DNA of 64,000 nt from Microbacterium sp. SS28 (GTDB lineage Bacteria > Actinomycetota > Actinomycetes > Actinomycetales > Microbacteriaceae), in contig NZ_JAKWJP010000003.1 of NCBI RefSeq assembly GCF_022761035.1, forward strand, positions 310,001 through 374,000. Direction: 5' to 3'. The notes under the pieces are model-generated. The model was not told the origin of the DNA and did not search any database. It saw nothing but the letters and a program-made list of their open reading frames with translations. Shown here in pieces: positions 24,250-32,646 of this stretch. Every line of letters starts with the position of its first letter. Position 1 is the first letter of the stretch. The position numbers and the translations under genes were made by a program.

Positions 24250-25401
24250 GTGTTCCGCCCGCTCAAGCCGTACCAGATCGTCGTCGACGTCGTCCTCGCG
24301 GGGCTGTTCGCGCTCATCGTGGCGCCGGTCGAGCTGAGCCTCGCGGTCACCGCCGACACGAACGCCCTCGGCACGGCGCTCATCACCGTGCTCTTCGCGG
24401 GCGCGCTGGCGGTGCGGCGACTGTCGCCGGGCCTGTCGCTGGGCATCGCGTGGGTCGGCGCGATCGTGCAGATGGGCTTCGGGCGAAACCCCGGCCCCGT
24501 CGATCTCGCGATCTTCGCGGTGCTCTTCGCGACGGCCGCCTACGGCTCACGTCTCGTCTTCTGGCTCGGGTTCTCGTCCGCGATCGTCGGCGCCGGCGTC
24601 ATCACGCTCTACCTGTTCGCGGGCCCCGTCGTCGTGACGGGTCTCGACTGGTCGACGATCACGACGGCGGCGGCCGTCCTCATCGCGGCACTGTTCGCCC
24701 TCCTGCTCGCCTGGACCGTCGGAGCCCTCGTGCGCACCGCCATACGCGCCCGCGAGAACCGCGCGGCGCAGCAGCGCGCCGAGCAGGTGACCGTCGCGGA
24801 GCAGGAGCGCGTGCGCATCGCCCGCGACATGCACGACGTCGTGGCGCACTCGCTCACGGTCGTCATCGCGCAGGCCGACGGGGCGCGGTACGCCTCGGCC
24901 GCCGATCCTGCGGCCGTCCCCGCCGCCCTCGAGACCATCTCGGCGACGGCGCGCTCGGCGCTCGCCGATGTCCGCCTGCTGCTGACGCAGCTGCGCCATA
25001 GTCAGGGCGACGGGCCTCAGCCGACGCTCGCCGATCTCGAGGGCCTCTACGCGCAGGTGCGCGCGGCCGGTGTCGACCTGCGCGTCGACGTCGACCCCGC
25101 GCCGCCCGGCGGCCCGCCCGCCGCGGCCCAGCTCGCGGTCTACCGCATCCTGCAGGAAGCCCTCACGAACGCCCTCCGCCACGGCGACGGGGGAGCCGTC
25201 GAGGTGCGGCTCGCCTGGCTCGCCGATCGCGTCGAGCTCTCGGTCCGCAACGCGATGGGGACGGATGCCGCTCCCGGCGCAGGCCACGGCGTCATCGGCA
25301 TGCGCGAGCGGGCGCAGCTCGCGGGCGGCTCGCTCACGGCCGAGGCAGCGGACGGCGTGTTCGTCGTGCGCTCGGTGATCCCGATCGGGGCGACGGCATG
25401 A
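24250..25401 (+). CDS. Two-component sensor histidine kinase (HisKA_3 type)
   Basis: 383 residues. About five membrane helices (10-160) with no large extracellular loop, so the signal is probably sensed in or near the membrane. A short linker leads to the HisKA_3 box RIARDMHDVVAHSLTVVI with phospho-acceptor H195, then a HATPase domain with N-box LQEALTNALRHG and G-box GHGVIGMRER. It belongs to the NarL-partner (DesK-like) class. Its stop overlaps the response regulator start (ATGA), fixing the pair. Leaderless GTG start at 24250. Confidence 0.9.
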   Translation: MFRPLKPYQIVVDVVLAGLFALIVAPVELSLAVTADTNALGTALITVLFAGALAVRRLSPGLSLGIAWVGAIVQMGFGRNPGPVDLAIFAVLFATAAYGSRLVFWLGFSSAIVGAGVITLYLFAGPVVVTGLDWSTITTAAAVLIAALFALLLAWTVGALVRTAIRARENRAAQQRAEQVTVAEQERVRIARDMHDVVAHSLTVVIAQADGARYASAADPAAVPAALETISATARSALADVRLLLTQLRHSQGDGPQPTLADLEGLYAQVRAAGVDLRVDVDPAPPGGPPAAAQLAVYRILQEALTNALRHGDGGAVEVRLAWLADRVELSVRNAMGTDAAPGAGHGVIGMRERAQLAGGSLTAEAADGVFVVRSVIPIGATA

Positions 25402-26039
25402 CGATCCGGGTCGTGCTCGTCGACGACCAGGCGCTGTTCCGCGCCGGCATCCGGATGCTCGTCGACTCGCAGCCCGACCTCCAGGTCGTCGGCGAGGCCG
25501 CCGACGGGCGGGAGGCGATCACGGTCGTGCGCGCCACGGCACCCGACGTCGTGCTCATGGACATCCGCATGCCCGTCCTCGACGGCCTCGCCGCGACCGC
25601 CGAGCTGCTGCGCGACGCCGATCCGCCGCGCATCGTCATGCTCACCACGTTCGACCTCGACGAGTCCGCCGCGCGCGCGATCCGGCAGGGCGCGAGCGGA
25701 TTCCTGCTGAAGGACGCCGACCCCGAGTTCCTGCTCGCGGCGATCCGCACGGTGCACGGGGGATCGGCCGTCATCGCGGCATCCGCGACTCGCGAGCTGT
25801 TCGAGAGATTCACGGATGCTGCTCCCCGGCCAGTCCCGCCCGCCTTCCGTGACCTGACGGAGCGCGAGCGCGAGATCTTCGCGCTCGCCGCGCGCGGGCT
25901 CTCGAACGCCGAGATCGCGGCGCGGGAGTTCCTCTCGGAGGCGACCGTGAAGACCCACATCAGCCGCATCCTCACGAAGCTCGCCCTGCGCGACCGCGTG
26001 CAGCTCGTCGTCTTCGCCTTCGAGCACGGCCTCGCCTGA
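25398..26039 (+). CDS. NarL/LuxR-family response regulator
   Basis: 213 residues. Receiver domain with acidic pair D9/D10, phosphorylation site D55 in VVLMDIRMP, T83 in MLTTF and K105 in GFLLKDA. C-terminal LuxR helix-turn-helix from about 150 (LTEREREIFALAARGLSNAEIA ... TVKTHISRILTKL). It overlaps the kinase gene by four bases. Likely targets are its own operon and possibly the ABC exporter at 26914-29168, which lies nearby across one oppositely oriented gene, an arrangement common for exporter regulation but unproven here. Confidence 0.9.
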   Translation: MTIRVVLVDDQALFRAGIRMLVDSQPDLQVVGEAADGREAITVVRATAPDVVLMDIRMPVLDGLAATAELLRDADPPRIVMLTTFDLDESAARAIRQGASGFLLKDADPEFLLAAIRTVHGGSAVIAASATRELFERFTDAAPRPVPPAFRDLTEREREIFALAARGLSNAEIAAREFLSEATVKTHISRILTKLALRDRVQLVVFAFEHGLA

Positions 26040-26069
26040 CGGGCCGCGCACGGCCAGGTCCGGCGCGGG

Positions 26070-26756
26070 TCAGCGGCCTTCGAGGGCCGCGCGGTGCTTC
26101 GCGTAGCGCGGCTTGCCGACCCAGCGCCACAGCAGGCGGACCGGACCGGGCAGGCTCTTGCGCATCCACGCATCGCCGCCGTCGGGCTGCGACGCGAGGA
26201 TGAGCCCGAGCGAGTTCCACGTCTGGCCCTTCGGCGTCGACTTGCGCCCGTGCTCCGAGAACCACTCGACCTCGCGCTGCGTGATGACGGTCTCCATGAC
26301 CGGCACGATGTTCGTCTCCTCATCCGGCAGGTGCATCGCCAGCGCCGCGTTGACCCCGTCGACGGCGGTCAGCAGGGGAGCGGCATCCGTCGCCGTCGCC
26401 GACCCTCGCCACGCGGGAAGCGCCCCGTCCATCGCCGAGAGGTGCACGAGCAGCTGCGCGTGCTGCTCCTTCATGCGCTCGACGTGCACGGCGCACGCGG
26501 GTGCGCGCTCGGCGAGCGGCCCCCACAGGCGCGCGTCCTCGCCCTCGTGGTGGGCGTGCAGCGCGACCGACAGCAGGTCGAGCTGCTCCGCGACGACGGC
26601 GGCGTGAGCCGTGTCGCCCGGTGCCACGCCGCGCACGAGCCGCGGGGCCTCGCCGAACCCCGCCTTGTACATGCGATGGATCTCGGCCATGCCGCTCGCG
26701 TCGCACGTCTTCGCCTTCGGGACGTCGCCGCTGGGCGGCAGAGGTGTCGCGGGCAT
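26070..26756 (-). CDS. Hemerythrin HHE-domain protein
   Basis: 228 residues. Hemerythrin-type iron ligands appear in order: HAHHEGEDARLW, HVERMKEQHAQL, and HLPDEETNIVP, which fits a four-helix bundle with a di-iron site. The C-terminal 60 residues are basic and aromatic (VRLLWRWVGKPRYAKHR). Possible roles are oxygen or nitric oxide sensing or storage; none is shown. ATG 26756 has GAAGGAG five bases upstream, and a TAGCGT -10 box (26784-26789) gives a short leader. Lies between the two-component system and the exporter. Confidence 0.78.
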   Translation of the reverse strand: MPATPLPPSGDVPKAKTCDASGMAEIHRMYKAGFGEAPRLVRGVAPGDTAHAAVVAEQLDLLSVALHAHHEGEDARLWGPLAERAPACAVHVERMKEQHAQLLVHLSAMDGALPAWRGSATATDAAPLLTAVDGVNAALAMHLPDEETNIVPVMETVITQREVEWFSEHGRKSTPKGQTWNSLGLILASQPDGGDAWMRKSLPGPVRLLWRWVGKPRYAKHRAALEGR

Positions 26757-26900
26757 GGGGGCTCCTTCGTCGGGTTCGCGCCGACGCTATCGCCGTCCGC
26801 CGACAGGCGGAAGGCCGCGTGCCGTCATGGACGCACACATCATCCTTCCGATGTACACGGATGCCTCTCCCGGCCGACGCGCCGAGCCGGCCGCCGTTCG

Positions 26901-26906
26901 TACCGT
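26901..26906 (+). promoter_or_regulatory. -10 box TACCGT for ABC exporter operon
   Basis: Seven bases before the ATG at 26914. Confidence 0.5.
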
Positions 26907-26913
26907 CGAAGGC

Positions 26914-27705
26914 ATGCACATCTCCTCCACCGACCTGGGCCTGGCCGCCCGGGTGCAGCAGCTGACCAAGACCTACGGCACCGGCGAAGGCGGCGTGACG
27001 GCGCTCGACGCCGTGACCGTCGGCGTCCGCCGCGGCGAGTTCACCGCGATCATGGGACCCTCGGGCTCGGGCAAGTCGACGCTCATGCACATCATGGCGG
27101 GCCTCGACGCGCCGACGAGCGGTCGCGCCTGGATCGGCGACACCGAGATCACGGGCCTCAGCGACCTCGAGCTGACGATCCTGCGGCGCCGCCGCGTCGG
27201 GTTCGTCTTCCAAGCGTTCAACCTCGTGCCGACGCTCGACGCGATCGGCAACATCCTGCTGCCGTTCGACCTCGACGGTCGCCGCCCCACGGCGCTCGAG
27301 CGCGCCCGCGTCGACGGGCTCGTCGAGACCCTGGGGCTCGGGGCGCGCCTGCGGCACCGCCCGCACCAACTGTCGGGCGGCCAGCAGCAGCGCGTCGCGA
27401 TCGCCCGCGCCCTCGCGACGGCGCCCGACCTGGTCTTCGCCGACGAGCCGACGGGCAACCTCGACTCGCGATCGGGCCGCGAAGTGCTCGGCCTGCTGCA
27501 GACCGCGAGCCGCACGCACGGCCAGTCGATCGCGATGGTGACGCACGATCCCATCGCAGCGAGCCACGCCGACCGGGTCATCTTCCTCGGGGATGGCCGC
27601 ATCACGGCAGACAAGCCGCGCCAGAGCGCCGAGGAGATCTCGGCGTTCATGCTCGCGGCCGAGCTCGGCGCCGCGGGGATCGAAGCCTCGGAGGTTTCGG
27701 CGTGA
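26914..27705 (+). CDS. ABC transporter ATP-binding protein, MacB/LolD type
   Basis: 263 residues. Walker A GPSGSGKS, Q-loop FVFQAFNLVPTLDA, signature LSGGQQQRVAIARAL and Walker B LVFADEPTGNLDSRSG are all intact and of the MacB/FtsE/LolD class that works with FtsX-like permeases. ATG 26914 is chosen since it fits the -10 spacing and starts the usual N-terminal strand soon after; longer upstream frames are possible. The permease gene overlaps its stop codon by four bases. Confidence 0.9.
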   Translation: MHISSTDLGLAARVQQLTKTYGTGEGGVTALDAVTVGVRRGEFTAIMGPSGSGKSTLMHIMAGLDAPTSGRAWIGDTEITGLSDLELTILRRRRVGFVFQAFNLVPTLDAIGNILLPFDLDGRRPTALERARVDGLVETLGLGARLRHRPHQLSGGQQQRVAIARALATAPDLVFADEPTGNLDSRSGREVLGLLQTASRTHGQSIAMVTHDPIAASHADRVIFLGDGRITADKPRQSAEEISAFMLAAELGAAGIEASEVSA

Positions 27706-29168
27706 GCACCGCCACAGCAGACATCGGGATGCCGCGGGCAGCGGCCGCCGTCCCGCTCGCGTGGCTCCGCGAACGGGGCATGGGGGCGAGCGTCCTCGTC
27801 GCTGCGCTGTCGAGCGCCTTCGGCGTCGTGCTCATCTCGGCGACGGGGTTCATCGCGGCGATGCTGTCGGCCGACCCGTACATCGGCGACAGCGAGACCC
27901 TGGCCGCCGTGCTCAGCATCATGACGGTGCTGCTGGTCGGCGTCGCGGTGTACGTCGCGTCGATCGTGACGGCCAACACCTTCGCGACCGTCGTCGCGGG
28001 GCGCACGCGGCAGATCGCCCTCCTGCGACTCATCGGTGCGTCAGCACGAGCGCAGCGCGGCGAGGTCGCCCGTCAGGGACTTCTCGTCGGAGTCGTCGGC
28101 GCGTTCCTCGGCCTCATCGCCGGCACGATCCTCGCCGCGGTCGGCGTGTGGCTCACGATCGAGCTGCTCGACCTGCAGGGCGTCTCGTACGCCGTCGTTC
28201 AGCCTGCGCTGCTGATCCCGGCCGCCGTCGTGGCGCTCACGACGTGGGCCGCCGCGTGGGCGGGCTCGCGGCGCGTTCTGAGCGTGACGCCGCTGCAGGC
28301 GCTCGGCGGGTCCGTCGAGGCCTCGCGCGAGACGCTCGTCCGCCGCAGCGCGCGCAACGCCGCCGCGATCGCGCTGTTCGCGATCGGCGGCGGACTGCTC
28401 GCGCTCGGCATCTTCGCGGGGCTCTTCACGCCGCTGGGGGTGCTCGTCGCGTTCATGGGCGGCATCCTGTCGTTCACGGGGCTCGCGCTCGGCGCGACGA
28501 TCGTCATGCCGCCCGTCCTCCGGCTCGTGGGCCGCGCCTTCGGCACGTCGGCGCCCGCGCGTCTCGCCGCCGAGAATGCGCTGCGATATCCCGAGCGCTC
28601 GAGCCGCATGGCCATCGGGGTCGTCATGGGAGTGACGCTCGTCACGATGTTCGCCGTCGCGCTCGAGTCGGTCAAAGCCGTGCTCGCGAAGGCGGCGGGC
28701 GGCGAGCTGCCGGGGGAGATGGCGGCGGTCATCGACTCGTTCTCGGCGATCATGATCGGGCTCGTCGCGGTGTCCGCCGTCATCGCGGGCGTGGGGCTCG
28801 TCAACCTGCTGACCCTCGGCGTCGTGCAGCGCCGGCGCGAGCTCGGGCTCCTGCGGGCTCTCGGCCTCGCCAACGCCCAGGTGCGTCGCGTCGTGCTGCT
28901 CGAGGCCGCGCACATCACGATCGCGGCCCTCGCGACGGGGCTCGTGCTCGGCATCGCGTACGGCTGGGCGGGTGCGCAGTCCCTCCTCGGATCGGTCCCG
29001 ATGGACCCGACCGCCACGACGCACTCGCCGACGTTCGTGTGGCCCGCCGTGCCGTTCTGGCCTGTCGTGGTCGTCGTGATCGCGACCGCCGTGCTCACCC
29101 TCGTCGCGGCGGTCGTCCCGACGCGGCTCGCGACGCGCGTCGCGCCGGTCGAGGCGCTCGCCGAGTAG
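27702..29168 (+). CDS. FtsX-like ABC transporter permease
   Basis: 488 residues from GTG 27702 overlapping the ATPase stop. Two FtsX domains are visible: about four helices in residues 20-190 with TRQIALLRLIGASARAQ, and a second set from about 335 with the matching RRRELGLLRALGLANAQVRR. There is no large extracellular MacB-type domain. With the ATPase it would form an exporter or mechanotransmitter of the efflux type that responds to peptide antibiotics in Gram-positives. A 14-bp hairpin ends the operon. Confidence 0.87.
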   Translation: MSTATADIGMPRAAAAVPLAWLRERGMGASVLVAALSSAFGVVLISATGFIAAMLSADPYIGDSETLAAVLSIMTVLLVGVAVYVASIVTANTFATVVAGRTRQIALLRLIGASARAQRGEVARQGLLVGVVGAFLGLIAGTILAAVGVWLTIELLDLQGVSYAVVQPALLIPAAVVALTTWAAAWAGSRRVLSVTPLQALGGSVEASRETLVRRSARNAAAIALFAIGGGLLALGIFAGLFTPLGVLVAFMGGILSFTGLALGATIVMPPVLRLVGRAFGTSAPARLAAENALRYPERSSRMAIGVVMGVTLVTMFAVALESVKAVLAKAAGGELPGEMAAVIDSFSAIMIGLVAVSAVIAGVGLVNLLTLGVVQRRRELGLLRALGLANAQVRRVVLLEAAHITIAALATGLVLGIAYGWAGAQSLLGSVPMDPTATTHSPTFVWPAVPFWPVVVVVIATAVLTLVAAVVPTRLATRVAPVEALAE

Positions 29169-29207
29169 ACGGCACGCGCGCCGCTCGGGGCGGTGCGCGT
29201 GCGATTC

Positions 29208-29242
29208 GGGATGCCGCGGCCCGGCTTCGGCCGCGGCATCCC
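29208..29242 (+). terminator. Strong hairpin terminator of the ABC operon
   Basis: GGGATGCCGCGGCC - seven-base loop - GGCCGCGGCATCCC, a perfect 14-bp stem, followed by a pyrimidine tail TCCCTCTC. Confidence 0.75.
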
Positions 29243-29319
29243 TCCCTCTCGCAGTCGCTCCGCGTCGACGTGCCACTCGTCCGCGCAAGCGATCGTCGAG
29301 CTGCCGTGTCTTCCGGCAA

Positions 29320-29339
29320 CCCGACGGGATCAGGTCGGG
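29320..29339 (-). terminator. Short hairpin after the SRPBCC gene
   Basis: CCCGAC - eight-base loop - GTCGGG, 10 bases past the stop of the leftward SRPBCC gene. Confidence 0.35.
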
Positions 29340-29349
29340 TCAGCCTGGA

Positions 29350-29859
29350 TCAGGCGGGGTCGGCCGGCTCGACGTCGTGCGCCCATGTCGGGGCGAGTGC
29401 CCGGATGCGCGCGCCGCGCCACTGCCACACTCCCCACAGGAGAGGCCAGAGGGCGGGCGCCGTCGGGCCTCCGATGACGAGCCGGTCGCGCCACAGCGTC
29501 TTGCCGGGATCACCCGGGGCGGGCGAGATCGCCATCTGGTGGTCCCACACATCGAGACTCGCGAGCGGGCCCGTGAGCGGGATGCCGCTGTCGCGGAACA
29601 CCCGCACAGGACCCTGCGGCCCCTTGGCGAACCACTCGCTCATGTGGATGAGCTGCCGCCCCATGGGCACGATGCCCAGGGCGCTCAATTGCACGGGGAC
29701 GTCGTCGCCCGGCTGCCACGACGTCGGAAGGGAACCGGGCACGAGCGGATCGAGGTCGAGCAGCGGTCCGTAGAGCTCCGCAACGGCGCGGGGCGAGTGG
29801 ACGGCCCGCCACGCGGCATCCGCGTCACAGTCGATCACGAGCTTCAGCAGAACGCGCAT
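29350..29859 (-). CDS. SRPBCC-like domain protein
   Basis: 169 residues. The N-terminus (LLKLVIDCDADAAWRAVHSPRAVAELYGPLLDLDPL) and the beta-rich remainder fit the START/SRPBCC hydrophobic-pocket fold, which binds lipids or small hydrophobic molecules. No catalytic residues can be named. ATG 29859 is used; no clear -10 box or ribosome binding site precedes it, so the start is less certain. Divergent from the ComB-like gene with 78 bases between. Confidence 0.55.
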   Translation of the reverse strand: MRVLLKLVIDCDADAAWRAVHSPRAVAELYGPLLDLDPLVPGSLPTSWQPGDDVPVQLSALGIVPMGRQLIHMSEWFAKGPQGPVRVFRDSGIPLTGPLASLDVWDHQMAISPAPGDPGKTLWRDRLVIGGPTAPALWPLLWGVWQWRGARIRALAPTWAHDVEPADPA

Positions 29860-29925
29860 GCCCCAGTCTTGCACCGCGCCCGCCTCCCGGCGGATGCGGG
29901 GGCGGGGCTTGACAGCGCGCTCGCC

Positions 29926-29931
29926 TAGGCT
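29926..29931 (+). promoter_or_regulatory. -10 box TAGGCT for ComB-like gene
   Basis: Six bases before the ATG at 29938. Confidence 0.55.
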
Positions 29932-29937
29932 GTCGGG

Positions 29938-30552
29938 ATGCCCGAGACGTCCTCGCCCTTCGACCAGTCCACGTACCAGGTGCGCTTCGACTGGGGCGTC
30001 GACGGACTCGCGCGCCTCGCTCATGCCGATGTCGTCGTGCTCGTCGACGTGCTGGGGCTCTCGGCGGCGGCGATCGAGGCGGTCGAGAAGGGCGAGCAGA
30101 CGGCGACGGATGCCGCTCCCGCGGCCGCCGCGCTGGTCGAGGCGGCCGCGCAGTCCGGTGCCGTCGTGGTGGTCGGAGGGCTCCGCAACGCGGGCGCCGT
30201 CGCGGCGGAAGTGCTCGCCGCGCAGGAGCGCCGCGCCGCGCGAGCCAGCGTCGCGGTGATCGCGGCGGGCAAGCCTGCCGAGGGCGGAACCCGCTTCGCG
30301 GTCGAGGATCTCCTGGGGGCGGGAGCCGTCATCGACGCACTCTCGGACCGCGGGATCGACCACTCGTCGCCCGAGGCCGCCGTCACGGGCGAGTCGTTCC
30401 GCGGCCTCCGCCGCGCGACCCGCCACCTGCTCACGGCGAGCGGCTCGGGCCGGGCGCTCCAAGGCCGCGTCGACCTCCTGCACGCCGCGGCCGCGGTCGA
30501 CGCCTCGACCGCGGTGCCGGTCCTGCGGCACGGAGCCTTCACCGCCGCCTGA
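29938..30552 (+). CDS. 2-phosphosulfolactate phosphatase (ComB)-like protein
   Basis: 204 residues. ComB-like blocks are present: YQVRFDWGVDGLARL, ADVVVLVDVLGLS, VVVVGGLRNAGAVAAEVL and RFAVEDLLGAGAVIDAL. True ComB removes phosphate from 2-phosphosulfolactate in coenzyme M synthesis, which this organism is not expected to make, so the substrate in actinobacteria is probably different. No other coenzyme M genes are near. Leaderless ATG at 29938. Ends 15 bases from the convergent SprT-like gene. Confidence 0.7.
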   Translation: MPETSSPFDQSTYQVRFDWGVDGLARLAHADVVVLVDVLGLSAAAIEAVEKGEQTATDAAPAAAALVEAAAQSGAVVVVGGLRNAGAVAAEVLAAQERRAARASVAVIAAGKPAEGGTRFAVEDLLGAGAVIDALSDRGIDHSSPEAAVTGESFRGLRRATRHLLTASGSGRALQGRVDLLHAAAAVDASTAVPVLRHGAFTAA

Positions 30553-30567
30553 CGCCTGCGCTGAGGG

Positions 30568-31056
30568 TCAGCGGGGGGTCATCGCGGCGAGGCGCGTCGC
30601 GGGGGTGATCTCGCGCCGCTCCCACGTGAAGAGGTGCCGCGCGTCGAACCGCGGAGCGCATTTGACGCACGACGTCGCCCGCGACGGCTTGCGGTGCCGG
30701 TACGCGGTGTGCCCCGCGGGGCACACGCCGACCCAGGGGGCGAGGTCGGTCGCGGTCTCGCCGCGGTGCGTCACGCCGCCGACATAGCCCAGGTCGCGGG
30801 CCACCGTCTTCCAGCGGGGGCCGTGCGCGGCATCCGGACCCGCGAGCGCATGCGCGACCTCGTGCAGGAGCGTCTGATGATTCGTGTCGTCGTCGTAGCG
30901 CGCCGTCAGGTAGCGCGACACGGATATGCGCTTGCGCGTGTAGTCGCACAGGCCCGCCCGGCGCTTCGCGTTGTCGAACGCGAAGGTCCATGAATCGTCG
31001 AGGTGGGTCGCGATGAGGGCCTCGGCCCACCGTCGCACACGCTGCAGTTCCGACAT
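30568..31056 (-). CDS. SprT-like zinc protease-fold protein
   Basis: 162 residues. Metal site HEVAHALAG with the HExxH core, and a third ligand candidate in AAHGPRWK. The C-terminal part holds a zinc-ribbon pair (VGVCPAGHTAYRHRKPSRATSCVKC). SprT/Spartan relatives act on DNA-protein crosslinks, and bacterial versions are poorly studied. ATG 31056 lies seven bases after TAATCT, a good leaderless start. Downstream of the TPR gene on the same strand, with 30 bases between. Confidence 0.8.
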   Translation of the reverse strand: MSELQRVRRWAEALIATHLDDSWTFAFDNAKRRAGLCDYTRKRISVSRYLTARYDDDTNHQTLLHEVAHALAGPDAAHGPRWKTVARDLGYVGGVTHRGETATDLAPWVGVCPAGHTAYRHRKPSRATSCVKCAPRFDARHLFTWERREITPATRLAAMTPR

Positions 31057-31063
31057 GCCGGTG

Positions 31064-31069
31064 AGATTA
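31064..31069 (-). promoter_or_regulatory. -10 box TAATCT for sprT-like gene
   Basis: Seven bases before the ATG at 31056. Confidence 0.55.
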
Positions 31070-31086
31070 GAACAGACGTGCGACAG

Positions 31087-31611
31087 TCAGCTCGCGACCG
31101 ATCGCGCGCGGCGACGGTCGGCGGCGTCGATCGCAAGGAGGGCCGCCTCGAGCTGATCGTCGGTTGCGCCCGAGTCCTGGCGCAGGAAGAGTGCGCGCTT
31201 GAAGTCGGTGCGGGCCGCATCGAAGTCCTCGACCTCGTAATGCACCTTGCCGCGATGCTGATACGCGAAGGCCGCGATGGCTCCCCAGCCCTGGCCCTCG
31301 GCCTCTTCCGCGCAGGTCGTGAGCTCCTGCTCGGCGGCCGCGAAGGCGCCGCGCTGGTGCATGACCGAGGCATGCAGGATGCGGGCGCGCAGGAGGTCCT
31401 TGCGGGTGCCCGCCATGCGCGCGAGGCGCACCGACTCCTCCGAGAGCACGAGCGAGTCGTCGAGTCGGTCGAGCACCTTCAGCAGCCACACGCGCTCGAG
31501 CAGCGCCGTGAGGCTGCGCTGCTCGCCGATCTCGTCGAGTCGCTCCTTGCACTGGCGGGGATCGATCTGCTCCCGCAGCGTCTCGGCGTCGTAACCGTGG
31601 ATGTAGCTCAC
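31087..31611 (-). CDS. TPR-repeat protein
   Basis: 174 residues, nearly all alpha-helical with tetratricopeptide spacing: about four helix pairs from residue 25 to 165 (ALLERVWLLKVLDRLDDSLVLSEESVRLAR ... AAFAYQHRGKVHYEVEDFDAARTDFKRAL). No catalytic domain, signal or membrane segment, so probably a protein-protein adaptor. GTG 31611 (VSYIHGYDAETL) is taken as start because GAGAGGAG lies close upstream; the open frame further upstream has no coding character. Confidence 0.7.
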   Translation of the reverse strand: MSYIHGYDAETLREQIDPRQCKERLDEIGEQRSLTALLERVWLLKVLDRLDDSLVLSEESVRLARMAGTRKDLLRARILHASVMHQRGAFAAAEQELTTCAEEAEGQGWGAIAAFAYQHRGKVHYEVEDFDAARTDFKRALFLRQDSGATDDQLEAALLAIDAADRRRARSVAS

Positions 31612-31729
31612 CGTCGACTCCTCTCCGCGGACCGGCTCGCGTTCCAGTGTGCCCTGCCGGTGGCGAGGCGCGGGAGTCGGCACGCCGGGTCGCGGCATCC
31701 GGAATCGTCGTCTTCGTCTTCGGGGCGCG

Positions 31730-32596
31730 TCAGCGTTCGAAGAGGGATGCCGCGGGCTTGGGCGACGGCGTCGCGTCGGCGTCGGTCGCGGGTCGGGCTC
31801 CGCGCACGAACTCGTCGAGCTCGGCGCCCTGCGAGACCTTGGCCGGGTGGGGCCCCGCGGCCATGAGACGGGGCAGCCATTCGGTGGGAAGCGGGGCACC
31901 CGAAGCCGCGATGACGAGATTGCCGAACCGGCGGCCCTTGAGCGTCTGCACCTCGGCGAGCACGACGACGTGCGGGAGGACGGCCCGCACCGTCGCGACC
32001 TGGCGGCGCGCGAACGCGAGGCCCGCGCCGTCGGCGACGTTGACGAGCAGCACGCCCTCCGGGGCGAGCAGGTGGGCGGCCGCTGTGTAGAACTCGATGG
32101 TCGTGAGGTGGGCGGGCGTCTGGGCGCCGGAGTAGACGTCGGACACGAGCAGATCCACGGCGCCCGTCAGCCCCGCGGGGAGCCGCCCGAGCCCCTCGCG
32201 GGCGTCGCCGATGCGCACGCGCACGGCGGCTCCGCGCGGAAGCGGCAGATGCTCGCGCACGAGGTCGACGAGCGCCGGCTCGAGCTCGATGACCTGCTGC
32301 CTGGACCCCGGACGGGTCGCCTCGACGTACCGCGGGATCGTCAGCGCTCCCGCGCCGAGGTGCACGGCGGTGAGGGGCTGGCGCGGCATCCGGAGCTGAT
32401 CGATGACCGCCCCCATGCGCGCGACGTACTCGAAATGCAGGTGCGTCGGATCGTCGAGGTCGACGTGCGACTGCGGCGTGCCGTCGACGACGAGCTCGAA
32501 GCCGGACGTGAAGGCGGAGGGTGAGATCCGCGCGATCGTGCCGTCGCCGAGGCGCGCCTGCGGCTCGTCAGCGGGTTCTCGTCGCGCTCGGGCCAT
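31730..32596 (-). CDS. Spermidine-synthase-like SAM-dependent protein
   Basis: 288 residues. SAM/dcSAM-binding Rossmann fold: motif I VHLGAGALTIPRY, the acidic residue in VIELEPALVDLVREHL, GDARE, and DLLVSDVYSG. The order matches actinobacterial spermidine-synthase-like proteins that lack the full polyamine pocket, so whether it makes spermidine or methylates something is open. Its C-terminus extends into a Pro/Ala tail. Leaderless ATG at 32596, back to back with pxpA across 50 bases. Confidence 0.75.
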   Translation of the reverse strand: MARARREPADEPQARLGDGTIARISPSAFTSGFELVVDGTPQSHVDLDDPTHLHFEYVARMGAVIDQLRMPRQPLTAVHLGAGALTIPRYVEATRPGSRQQVIELEPALVDLVREHLPLPRGAAVRVRIGDAREGLGRLPAGLTGAVDLLVSDVYSGAQTPAHLTTIEFYTAAAHLLAPEGVLLVNVADGAGLAFARRQVATVRAVLPHVVVLAEVQTLKGRRFGNLVIAASGAPLPTEWLPRLMAAGPHPAKVSQGAELDEFVRGARPATDADATPSPKPAASLFER

Positions 32597-32602
32597 GCGT
32601 CC

Positions 32603-32608
32603 ACGCTA
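32603..32608 (-). promoter_or_regulatory. -10 box TAGCGT for spermidine-synthase-like gene
   Basis: Six bases before the ATG at 32596; faces away from the pxpA -10 box 26 bp to the right. Confidence 0.55.
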
Positions 32609-32634
32609 GCCCGACGCGCGTGATGCGACGGGGC

Positions 32635-32640
32635 TACCGT
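32635..32640 (+). promoter_or_regulatory. -10 box TACCGT for pxpA
   Basis: Six bases before the ATG at 32647. Confidence 0.55.
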
Positions 32641-32646
32641 GGGCAC

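Noticed and set aside
29909..29914. TTGACA before the ComB-like gene as a -35 box
   Set aside because: Only 11 bases from the TAGGCT -10 box, too close to serve it.
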